The notes beneath the pieces were generated by a model. That model had not been told where the DNA came from. It did not search any database and worked only from the letters and a program-made list of their open reading frames with translations. From the NCBI GenBank assembly GCA_944367045.1, contig CALVWI010000001.1:62001-126000 (forward strand): 64,000 nucleotides of DNA, written 5' to 3'. Shown here piece after piece: positions 35,498 through 45,055 of the stretch. The stretch's first letter is position 1. Each line of letters begins with the position of its first letter. Source of the DNA: an uncultured Clostridia bacterium (GTDB taxonomy: Bacteria; Bacillota; Clostridia; Christensenellales; Borkfalkiaceae). The position numbers were made by a program, and so were the translations under genes.

Positions 35498-37933
35498 ATG
35501 CTGCAAATAAGGGACCTTACCAAACGCTACACGACCAAGGGGGAGACCGTCGAGGCGCTCGACCACGTCTCTTTGGACTTTCCCGAGACGGGCATGGTGT
35601 TCCTGCTCGGCAAGTCGGGGAGCGGCAAATCGACGCTCCTGAACCTTGCGGGCGGGCTCGATTCGCCCGACGAAGGGGAGATCATCGTCAAGGGCAAGTC
35701 CTCCAAGGACTTCACCCCGAGCGACTTCGACTCCTACCGCAACACCTACGTCGGCTTCATCTTTCAGGAGTACAACATCTTAAACGAGCTGACGGTGGGG
35801 GAGAACGTCGCGCTCGCCCTGCAGCTGCAGGGAAAGCCCAAGGACAGGGCCCGTATTTCCGAGCTCCTCTCCATGGTGGACCTTCAGGGCTATGCCGACC
35901 GCAAGCCCAACACCCTCTCGGGCGGGCAGAAGCAGCGCGTCGCCATCGCTCGGGCGCTCGTCAAGGAGCCCGAGATCATCATGGCGGACGAGCCCACGGG
36001 CGCACTCGACTCGCAGACGGGCGCGCAGGTCTTCGACACCTTAAAGAAGCTCTCCAAGGAGAAACTCGTCGTGGTCGTCTCGCATGACAGGGACTTTGCC
36101 GAGACGTACGCCGACCGCATCATCGAACTTCGCGACGGCAAGGTGGTCTCCGACGTCACCCGTTCGGGCGAAGGGGGAGAGGTGAAGAACGTCGTCGAAG
36201 CGGGGCCCAAGAAGCTCACCGTTGTGAGCGGCGCCGCCCTCACGGAGGAGGACGAGACGCGCATTCTGCAGTTCCTCCGCGCCAACAAGGGGAGCGTGGT
36301 ACTCTCCGCCGAGAAGGAGGACCAGCCCGCCGCGGCGGCGCAGAGCACGGGCACCTTCGCTCCCTCCGACACGACGCCCGCTCCCCGCGAGGAGAACACG
36401 GCGTCCTTCATTCCCTCGCACTTCCCCGCGCGCTATGCCTTCAAGATGGGCGCGGCGAGTCTGAAGTTCAAGCCCTTCCGCCTCGTCGTGACCGTCCTGC
36501 TCGCGGCCATCGCGTTCATCGTGTTCGGCGTGTTCTCGACGATGATCACCTACTCGCCCGCCGACATGGGCGTCACGGGGCTCGTGGGTTCCTCCTACGG
36601 CGCCGCGGTGCTCCAGAAGAAGCTCATCATGCACGGCGTGGACAGCAACGGGCAGGAGTACACCCGCCGTCTCCCCGTGTCGGGCTCCGCGAATTTCGTC
36701 GAGGAGGAAGTCTCCGCCATCCGCGAGGACACCGGCCTCAACTTCATTCCCGTCTACGACTTCGCCTCCACGTCGCTGAGTATTCGCCCCTCCTTCGCGC
36801 TCGAGAGCAGCAGTGTCTATACGGAGAGCGCCTTCTACGAGGAGGTCGACGGCTTCACGGGCTTTGCCGAGGTCTCGTATATCCTCGACGACCCCGACTA
36901 CACCCTCGTCGCGGGGAGCTATCCCGAGGAGGTCAACGAGGGCATCGTCTCGAAGACCGTCGCGGACGCCTTCCTGCAGTTCGGCTACCGCCTGACGAGC
37001 GACGCCGACCCCGAGGCCATCAACTCCTACGAGGACCTCATCGGCAAGAGCATCCGCGTCAACGTGGGCATCACGAGCACCGTCTATGTGACGGTGACGG
37101 GCGTGTTCGACGCGGGCGAGGACTTCTCCGCCTTCGACGCGCTCAAGACGGGCGAGGGCGTCTCGACGAGCGAGATGGAGGAGCTCGCCGAGAGCTTTTC
37201 CGACGTCTTTTATAACTCCATGGCCTCCGTCTGCTTTGTCACGGACGGCTTCTACGAGGGCAACACCTATTTCGACACCGCCCAGCGCGAGTACCGCTCG
37301 CTGCTCCTGCTCGTCGAGCAGAACGGCGGCACGACGTCCTACACCGAGGAGTCCGCGTCAAACCGCCGCTATCAGCGGCTCATGGTGTCGCTCTCCTCCG
37401 ACCGCGAGGGCATCGCGGAGACGCTTTTCACCTACTACGGGAGAGAGGAGGCGGAGCTCGATCTGAGCTATGCGCTTCCCTACGAGTTCCTCGGCGACAT
37501 CGACGACGGGCAGGAAGTCTATACGCTCATCTTCCCCGTCATCGGGGCGGCGGCGGGCGTTCTGGCCGTCTTTGCGGCGCTGCTTCTCTTCAGTTTCATC
37601 TCGCAGAGCATCAACAATAAGAAGAAGGAGATCGGCATTCTCCGCGCCGTGGGCGCACGGGGCATCGACGTGTTTAAGATCTTCATCGTCGAGGGCATCG
37701 CCGTGACGCTCATCTGCCTCGTCCTCGGCATCTTGGGGAGCCTTGCGGCCTGCGCGCTCACCAACGGCATTCTCATCTCGGAAGGCATCCTCGCCTACGA
37801 CTTCTTCCTCTTCACCTGGAAGAACGCGCTCATCCTCTTCGGCATCGCCGCCGTCACGGCCGTCGTCGCAACGGGCATCCCCGTCGCGGTGTTCTCGAGG
37901 AAGAAGCCCGTCGAGACCATTCGCTCCGTCTAA
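35498..37933 (+). CDS. Fused ABC transporter ATPase-permease, MacB/FtsX type
   Basis: 811 aa. The N-terminal ATPase has Walker A GKSGSGKST (38-46), Q-loop FIFQEYNIL, signature LSGGQKQR, Walker B IIMADEP and the H-loop VVSHD. A linker rich in Pro/Ala/Glu follows (about 255-310). The permease has one membrane segment (about 325-350), a large extracytoplasmic region (about 350-665) and three C-terminal segments, the MacB/FtsX plan. Such systems export peptides or lipids or act as mechanotransmitters. The start at 35498 lies behind a GGGGGAAA stretch; it may be in the operon above. Confidence 0.88.
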   Translation: MLQIRDLTKRYTTKGETVEALDHVSLDFPETGMVFLLGKSGSGKSTLLNLAGGLDSPDEGEIIVKGKSSKDFTPSDFDSYRNTYVGFIFQEYNILNELTVGENVALALQLQGKPKDRARISELLSMVDLQGYADRKPNTLSGGQKQRVAIARALVKEPEIIMADEPTGALDSQTGAQVFDTLKKLSKEKLVVVVSHDRDFAETYADRIIELRDGKVVSDVTRSGEGGEVKNVVEAGPKKLTVVSGAALTEEDETRILQFLRANKGSVVLSAEKEDQPAAAAQSTGTFAPSDTTPAPREENTASFIPSHFPARYAFKMGAASLKFKPFRLVVTVLLAAIAFIVFGVFSTMITYSPADMGVTGLVGSSYGAAVLQKKLIMHGVDSNGQEYTRRLPVSGSANFVEEEVSAIREDTGLNFIPVYDFASTSLSIRPSFALESSSVYTESAFYEEVDGFTGFAEVSYILDDPDYTLVAGSYPEEVNEGIVSKTVADAFLQFGYRLTSDADPEAINSYEDLIGKSIRVNVGITSTVYVTVTGVFDAGEDFSAFDALKTGEGVSTSEMEELAESFSDVFYNSMASVCFVTDGFYEGNTYFDTAQREYRSLLLLVEQNGGTTSYTEESASNRRYQRLMVSLSSDREGIAETLFTYYGREEAELDLSYALPYEFLGDIDDGQEVYTLIFPVIGAAAGVLAVFAALLLFSFISQSINNKKKEIGILRAVGARGIDVFKIFIVEGIAVTLICLVLGILGSLAACALTNGILISEGILAYDFFLFTWKNALILFGIAAVTAVVATGIPVAVFSRKKPVETIRSV

Positions 37934-37972
37934 AAAAGGACGCAAAAACTGTTTTCTCGCGCCCGAAAGCAT

Positions 37973-38001
37973 TTGACAAGGCAAAAAAAGTCTGCTATAA
38001 T
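37973..38001 (+). promoter_or_regulatory. Promoter of rpsU
   Basis: TTGACA (37973-37978), 17-bp spacer, TATAAT (37996-38001): a full consensus promoter with a leader of about 50 nt containing GAAGGAGG. Confidence 0.92.
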
Positions 38002-38058
38002 GGGCAGGCAACTTGAAAGAGGGCAAATAAGTGCTGCGGCGAAGGAGGGTTGAATAGG

Positions 38059-38235
38059 ATGTCTACCATCAGAGTCGGCGAAAACGAGAATCTCGAAAAC
38101 GCGCTGCGCCGTTTCAAGAGAAAGTGCTCCCGCGACGGCATCATCGGGGATCTCCGCAAGAAGGAGTTCTACGAAAAGCCTTCCGTGAAGAAGAGAAAGA
38201 AGGCGGAAGCAGCCAGAAAGAGAAGCAGAAACTAA
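38059..38235 (+). CDS. rpsU: 30S ribosomal protein S21 (bS21)
   Basis: 58 aa, very basic. [20 protein letters not shown] and [16 protein letters not shown] are S21 signatures; the protein acts near the anti-Shine-Dalgarno region in initiation. ATG at 38059 is used rather than the TTG at 38050, because GAAGGAGG is well placed for it and the family starts at MSTIRV. Single-gene unit with consensus promoter and terminator. Confidence 0.95.
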   Translation: MSTIRVGENENLENALRRFKRKCSRDGIIGDLRKKEFYEKPSVKKRKKAEAARKRSRN

Positions 38236-38240
38236 AGATG

Positions 38241-38270
38241 AAAACCGTAACGATGCGTTACGGTTTTTTT
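38241..38270 (+). terminator. Intrinsic terminator of rpsU
   Basis: AAAACCGTAACG / CGTTACGGTTTT stem with an ATG loop, merging into a run of T. Confidence 0.95.
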
Positions 38271-38315
38271 CTTGCGAAAAATGTCGAAACAAAGCGAATA
38301 ATGGGGTAAAAAGGC

Positions 38316-38711
38316 ATGGAGCGGACGTTGAAATCGCTTGCAAAAGAGGCCAAGGCGCGCATGAAGAAGGGGTTTTGGAGACAGTGCGAGGAGGAACTCG
38401 ACGCACACCTCAAGGATGCGCGCGAGCAGGGGATCAGCGAAAGCAGGATGGAGCAGTATTTCAAGGGCAAAGTCACGGGCCGCATCAAGGGGGAGGCGCC
38501 CGACGAATTCTATCTCAAAGTCAAAAAACTGCTCTTGGAGGAAGGGGAGGTCTCCGACGCCATCGGACGGCTCACCGATAAGGAGTACTACGATACCCTC
38601 TCGTATGAGGAAAAGCAGCGCTATACCTTGGAGCTTTCGGGGAAGTACTTAAAGGCTTTGGAGCGGTTCAAGCGGGAGGAGCAGTTCGAGCGCAGAAAGC
38701 CGCAGGGCTGA
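38316..38711 (+). CDS. Hypothetical helical protein
   Basis: 131 aa, charged (Lys, Glu, Arg), no signal or membrane segment, predicted almost entirely helical with amphipathic stretches such as EAKARMKKGFWRQCEEELDAHL and YEEKQRYTLELSGKYLKALERFK. Not recognised; the helix-rich pattern recalls RecX or small DNA-binding adaptor proteins, but the RecX repeats are not seen. AAAAAGGC lies before the ATG. It sits between rpsU and pcrA and has no obvious promoter of its own beyond rpsU readthrough. Confidence 0.65.
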   Translation: MERTLKSLAKEAKARMKKGFWRQCEEELDAHLKDAREQGISESRMEQYFKGKVTGRIKGEAPDEFYLKVKKLLLEEGEVSDAIGRLTDKEYYDTLSYEEKQRYTLELSGKYLKALERFKREEQFERRKPQG

Positions 38712-38763
38712 ACACGGCCGGCGGAAAGCGCGGCGGACAGGCCGTTCGGCGCGGGGCAAATGC

Positions 38764-38792
38764 TTGTCGAATTTCGGCGGATATGGTATAAT
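38764..38792 (+). promoter_or_regulatory. Promoter of pcrA-ligA (leaderless type)
   Basis: TTGTCG (38764-38769), 17-bp spacer, extended TGG plus TATAAT (38787-38792). The first candidate ATG is at 38800, seven bases after the -10 box; the next in-frame ATG is at 38809. No SD is available to either. Confidence 0.85.
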
Positions 38793-38799
38793 GTTTTTC

Positions 38800-41166
38800 A
38801 TGAACGATATGAAGCTCAATGAAGAACAGCGGCTGCCCGTCGAGACGACGGAGGGGGCCGTGCTCGTGCTCGCGGGCGCGGGCAGCGGCAAGACGCGCGT
38901 TTTGACGGCGCGCATCGCCCACCTCGTGGAGGATCTCGGCGTCCCGCCCGAGAATATCCTCGCCATCACCTTTACCAACAAGGCCGCAAACGAGATGAAG
39001 GAGCGGCTCTCCCTCATCGCCGATACCCGCCGCATGTGGGTGAGTACCATCCACTCCATGTGCGTGCGCATCTTAAGGATGTATGCGGACAAGCGCGGCC
39101 TCACACAGAACTTTTCCATCTATTCCGAGCAGGAGCGCACCGCCGTCATCAAACAGGCGTTCAAGGAATGCGGCTTCGACGAGGACGACCTCTTGAAGAG
39201 CATCAAGTGGCACATCTCCAACGCCAAGATGCTCGGCCTTTCCCCGCGCGAATATGCCGTAAAATATCGAACCGAGCGCAACGTCGAGGAAGCGGTGAAG
39301 GTCTACGAGAAGTACGATGCGCACTTAAAGCAGAACAACGCGCTCGATTTCGATGACCTCCTCACTGAGGCGCGCGACCTGCTCGCCTCCGACAAAGAGG
39401 CGCGGGAGTATCTCGCGGGCAAGTTCCGCTATATCCACGTCGACGAGTTTCAGGACACCAACGCCGTGCAGTTCGACATCGTGAAATTGCTTGCGAGCGT
39501 GCACGGCAACCTCTTTGTGGTGGGCGACGACGACCAGTCCATCTACGGCTGGCGCGGGGCGCAGATCGAGAACATTCTCCACTTCGAGCGCACCTATCCC
39601 AACGCCAAGACCTTCAAACTGCAGCAGAACTACCGCTCCACGAAGGCCATTCTGGCGCTTGCGAATGCGTCCATTTCTCACAACCTCAACCGCAAGGGCA
39701 AGCAGCTGTGGACTGAGAACGAGGCGGGCGAGAAGCCCGTGTGGTATGAGGCGGACGAGGAGGCGGGTGAGGCGCTCTATGCGGCGCGGCTCATTTCCGA
39801 ACTGCGCCGTCAGGGCTACAAGCTCTCCGACTTCGCCGTGCTCATGCGCATCAACGCCCTCACGCGCTCCTTCGAGCAGGAATTTACCAAGTACGGCATC
39901 GCCTACAAGGTGTTCGGCGGCTTCCGCTTCTATGAGCGCAAGGAGATCAAGGACGTCCTTGCCTACCTTCGCCTCATCTCCAACCCGTTCGACAGCGAGG
40001 CCGTCTCGCGCATCATCAACGTGCCGAGAAGGGGCATCGGCGAGAAGACGATGGAGACCCTCCGCGCCTATGCGGACAGGGAGGAGCTCTCCCTCTACGA
40101 CGCCGTCCTCGACTGCGACCTTCTTCCCCTCACCGAGGGCGTCAAGAAGAAGCTGCGCGACTTCGGCAAGTATATCAAGGAGCTCGTGATAGAGGCGCAG
40201 GAGGCGCCCGTCAACGAGCTCGTGACGACGCTCATGGAGACCTCGGGCATGCGGGAGATGTATCTCGACGGCACGGACGAGGGCGCGGCAAAACTCGCGA
40301 ACTTGGACGAGTTCATGAACTCCGTCGACGAGTTCGTGCGCATGAACCCCGAGGCGACGCTTTCCGACTATCTCCAGCAGATCACGCTGTATTCGGACAC
40401 CGACGAGATGGACGAGAGCGACTATGTGACCATCGCGACCATTCACGCCGTCAAGGGCCTCGAGTTCCGCTGCGTCTTTTTGTGCGGGCTCGAGGAGAAC
40501 ATCATGCCCACCTCGCGCGCGCAGGATTCCCCCGAGGCGCTCGAGGAGGAGCGGCGGCTCATGTACGTCGCCATCACGCGGGCGAGGGAACGGCTCTGGC
40601 TCACGCGCAGCCGCTCGCGCTACCTCTACGGAAGGCGGGAGCAGACCGTGCGCTCGGAATTTGTCGACGAGCTCAAGGACGAGCTGGGCATCGAGGACAC
40701 GAAAGCCCGCTACGGCGGCGACTTCGGCGACGAGGACGGCGGCGGCTATGGCTACGGCTACAGTGCGCGGCGCTCCTACGGCGGGTACGGCGGCTACGGG
40801 AGCGGGTATCAAAGTTCCGCCCCGAGAAGGGTAGGGAGGGCCTCCGACGACGAGGGGTTCCGCACTTACGGGAGCGGCAAGGCCGTCTCAAAGAGCGTGC
40901 CCGCGAGGAGCGAGAAGAAGGCGCCCGTTCGCTTCGGCAACGTGGGCGTCACATCTTCGACGGCTTCGCAGACCGCGCAGAAGGCGGCGGGGAAGGACCT
41001 CTCGGGCTACAAGGAGGGCGTCAAGGTGCGCCACCCCCGCTTCGGCGAGGGCGTCGTCACGGGCGTGAGGGGAGCGGGCAGCAACGTCATCGTCACCGTC
41101 CGTTTCGATACGGCGGGAAACAAGGACCTCGCCGCGGCGCTCGCGCCCTTGGAGATCGTCGGATAG
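38800..41166 (+). CDS. pcrA: ATP-dependent DNA helicase PcrA/UvrD
   Basis: 788 aa SF1A 3'-5' helicase for nucleotide excision repair and fork maintenance. Walker A AGAGSGKT (25-32), TFTNKAA (Ia), Walker B VDEFQDTN, GDDDQSIYGWRGA (III), QNYRST (IV), TIHAVKGLEF (V), and VAITRARERL (VI). The C-terminus ends in a Tudor-like RNA-polymerase-binding module (YKEGVKVRHPRFGEGVV). Between them, residues about 645-675 are an unusual Gly/Tyr-rich stretch. Start set by the promoter. ligA follows after 9 bases, the usual Firmicutes pair. Confidence 0.95.
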   Translation: MNDMKLNEEQRLPVETTEGAVLVLAGAGSGKTRVLTARIAHLVEDLGVPPENILAITFTNKAANEMKERLSLIADTRRMWVSTIHSMCVRILRMYADKRGLTQNFSIYSEQERTAVIKQAFKECGFDEDDLLKSIKWHISNAKMLGLSPREYAVKYRTERNVEEAVKVYEKYDAHLKQNNALDFDDLLTEARDLLASDKEAREYLAGKFRYIHVDEFQDTNAVQFDIVKLLASVHGNLFVVGDDDQSIYGWRGAQIENILHFERTYPNAKTFKLQQNYRSTKAILALANASISHNLNRKGKQLWTENEAGEKPVWYEADEEAGEALYAARLISELRRQGYKLSDFAVLMRINALTRSFEQEFTKYGIAYKVFGGFRFYERKEIKDVLAYLRLISNPFDSEAVSRIINVPRRGIGEKTMETLRAYADREELSLYDAVLDCDLLPLTEGVKKKLRDFGKYIKELVIEAQEAPVNELVTTLMETSGMREMYLDGTDEGAAKLANLDEFMNSVDEFVRMNPEATLSDYLQQITLYSDTDEMDESDYVTIATIHAVKGLEFRCVFLCGLEENIMPTSRAQDSPEALEEERRLMYVAITRARERLWLTRSRSRYLYGRREQTVRSEFVDELKDELGIEDTKARYGGDFGDEDGGGYGYGYSARRSYGGYGGYGSGYQSSAPRRVGRASDDEGFRTYGSGKAVSKSVPARSEKKAPVRFGNVGVTSSTASQTAQKAAGKDLSGYKEGVKVRHPRFGEGVVTGVRGAGSNVIVTVRFDTAGNKDLAAALAPLEIVG

Positions 41167-43119
<1,953 letters not shown>

Positions 43120-43162
43120 GCGCACGGTGCGCGTATTCAGCGCCGCTTTATTGAAACATGGC

Positions 43163-43201
43163 CGCCCCCGCCGCGCATTCCCGCGCGGCGGGGGCGTTTT
43201 T
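43163..43201 (+). terminator. Intrinsic terminator of pcrA-ligA
   Basis: 14-bp GC stem (CGCCCCCGCCGCGC at 43163-43176 with 43183-43196), ATTCCC loop, then TTTTT. Confidence 0.92.
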
Positions 43202-43234
43202 CCCTAAATTCCGCATTCTCTTGCCTAAAAGCAC

Positions 43235-43263
43235 TTGAAAAACGGCGCTGAATGTGGTATAAT
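43235..43263 (+). promoter_or_regulatory. Promoter of the yicC-gmk-rpoZ cluster
   Basis: TTGAAA (43235-43240), 17-bp spacer, extended TGG plus TATAAT (43258-43263). The leader is about 44 nt with GCGGAGG before the ATG at 43314, so this TGGTATAAT promoter is not leaderless. Confidence 0.88.
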
Positions 43264-43313
43264 GAGCTATCACAGAAAATCGGCGCATTGTCGCCGCGGA
43301 GGCAGGGTAAGAG

Positions 43314-44183
43314 ATGTACAGCATGACAGGCTTCGGCAAGGGAGAATACCGCGAAGGAGGCCTCACCGTCACCGTCGAGTTGAAGTCGGTCAACAATCGC
43401 TTTTTGGATCTCGCCGTCAAGTGCCCGCACGCGCTCAGCGCCTATGAGGAGGACGTGCGCGCGCTTCTTCGCTCCCGCTTCGCCCGCGGCCGCATCGACG
43501 TGTTCGTGTCGCTTTCCGACCTTCGTGAGAAGCCCAAGACGCCCCGCGTCGACGTCGCCCTCGCGGAAGGGTACTTGAAGGCCGCCAACGAGCTCTGGGA
43601 GCGGACGGGTGCGACGAACGACGTCACCGTCTCCTATCTCCTGCGCCTTCCCGACGTCGTCAGATTCGAGGAGGAAGAGGGGGAGGACAATGCCTTGAAG
43701 CCCGCGCTCCTTTCAGCCGCCGAGAAGGCTGCGGACGCGCTCGAGAAGATGCGCTTTGCCGAGGGCGAACGCCTCAAAGCCGACGTGCTCGCGCGGGGGA
43801 AGGAGATCGCTTCTCTCCGCGATCAGATGGAGCTGCGCGCCCCGCTCGTCGCCAAGGAGTACCGCGAAAAGCTCACCGAGCGCATTCAGGAGTATCTCGA
43901 CGGAAAGGCGGACGAGACGCGCATTCTGACGGAGGCAGCCGTCTTTGCCGACAAGTGCAGCATCGACGAGGAACTCACGCGCTTGAAGTCCCACATCGCG
44001 GAGCTTAATTGCATTGCAGAGGAGCGGACGGTGGGCAGGAAGCTCGACTTCCTCATTCAGGAATTCAACCGCGAGTGCAACACCGTGTGCAGCAAGAGCA
44101 ACGACTCGGAACTCACCGCGCTCGCGCTCAAGATGAAGAACGAGATCGAAAAGGTGCGCGAGCAGATCCAGAATCTCGAATAA
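43314..44183 (+). CDS. yicC: YicC/YloC family endoribonuclease
   Basis: 289 aa. MYSMTGFGKGE start, LKSVNNRFLDL, RFARGRIDVFV and the C-terminal GRKLDFLIQEFNRECNTVCSKSND block define the family, which contains metal-dependent RNases that destabilise certain small RNAs. First gene of the ylo-type cluster. In B. subtilis remA separates it from gmk; here gmk follows after 7 bases and remA is missing. Confidence 0.93.
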   Translation: MYSMTGFGKGEYREGGLTVTVELKSVNNRFLDLAVKCPHALSAYEEDVRALLRSRFARGRIDVFVSLSDLREKPKTPRVDVALAEGYLKAANELWERTGATNDVTVSYLLRLPDVVRFEEEEGEDNALKPALLSAAEKAADALEKMRFAEGERLKADVLARGKEIASLRDQMELRAPLVAKEYREKLTERIQEYLDGKADETRILTEAAVFADKCSIDEELTRLKSHIAELNCIAEERTVGRKLDFLIQEFNRECNTVCSKSNDSELTALALKMKNEIEKVREQIQNLE

Positions 44184-44190
44184 CAGGACT

Positions 44191-44757
44191 ATGAAGCACA
44201 GGCTGTATATCATTTCCGGCCCCTCGGGGGTCGGCAAGGGGACGCTCGTCAAGCTCCTTTTAAAAGAGGACGAAAGTTTGGCGCTCTCCGTCTCGTGTAC
44301 GACGAGAAAGCCCCGCGAGGGCGAAAAGGACGGCGTCGACTACTTCTTCCTCACGAAGGAGGAGTTCTTAAAGCGCGTCGAAGAGGACGGCTTTTTGGAG
44401 TACGACGAGCACTTCGGCAACTACTACGGCACGCCCAAGAGTTTCGTGCGCGAGCAGATGAAAGAAAAATCGGTCATCCTGGAGATCGACGTCGTGGGCG
44501 CGCTCAACGTGAGGAACCGCTGCGGGGAGGAATTTTCCCCCGTGCTCATCCTCGTCATTCCGCCCGATGAGGAGACGCTTGTAAAGCGCCTCGAGGGAAG
44601 GGCCTCGGAGGATGAAAACGCCCTGCGCGAGCGGCTTGCCCGCGCGAAATATGAGCTCTCGCTCAAGGATAAATACGATTATGTCGTCGTCAACGACGAT
44701 CTCGGGGCGACCGTCAAGCGCCTCCACGAGATCATCCTGGCGGAAAATGCGAAATAA
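44191..44757 (+). CDS. gmk: Guanylate kinase
   Basis: 188 aa, phosphorylates GMP to GDP. P-loop GPSGVGKGT (10-18), GMP-binding SVSCTTRKPREGEKDGVDYFFL, GNYYGTP, and LEIDVVGALNVR. It follows yicC by 7 bases with little SD and is followed by rpoZ 15 bases later. Confidence 0.97.
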   Translation: MKHRLYIISGPSGVGKGTLVKLLLKEDESLALSVSCTTRKPREGEKDGVDYFFLTKEEFLKRVEEDGFLEYDEHFGNYYGTPKSFVREQMKEKSVILEIDVVGALNVRNRCGEEFSPVLILVIPPDEETLVKRLEGRASEDENALRERLARAKYELSLKDKYDYVVVNDDLGATVKRLHEIILAENAK

Positions 44758-44772
44758 TAAAGGAGACGGACT

Positions 44773-44994
44773 ATGATCAATGAACCTTCGGTAGATGCAC
44801 TCGTCAGAAAACTCGGCACGGAGGACAACCCCGTCAGCCGCTATGAACTTTGCGTGGTCGTCGCAAAGCGCACGCGCCAGATCATCGAGCAGATGCAGGC
44901 GACGGGCGTCACGGAACTTCCCGGCAAGCAGAAGGAGATCGTCCTCGCCTGCCAGGAGATCATGAACGGCAAAGTACACATCTCGAGGGACTAA
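44773..44994 (+). CDS. rpoZ: RNA polymerase omega subunit
   Basis: 73 aa, similar to Firmicutes omega. SRYELCVVVAKRTRQI is the characteristic clamp around the beta' C-terminus. AAAGGAG precedes the ATG. In relatives coaBC follows; here a small hairpin and then priA follow. Confidence 0.9.
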   Translation: MINEPSVDALVRKLGTEDNPVSRYELCVVVAKRTRQIIEQMQATGVTELPGKQKEIVLACQEIMNGKVHISRD

Positions 44995-45006
44995 GCTCCC
45001 TCCAAC

Positions 45007-45031
45007 GCCCCGTCATAAACGGGGCAATTTA
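45007..45031 (+). terminator. Weak hairpin between rpoZ and priA
   Basis: GCCCCGT / ACGGGGC with a CATAA loop, followed by AATTTACTATTT. Possibly a partial terminator that lowers priA expression. Confidence 0.45.
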
Positions 45032-45055
45032 CTATTTGGGAAAGAGGAAGGGCGC

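Noticed and set aside
39325..40812. 495-codon open frame antisense to pcrA
   Set aside because: Shadow of pcrA; no SD or family motif.
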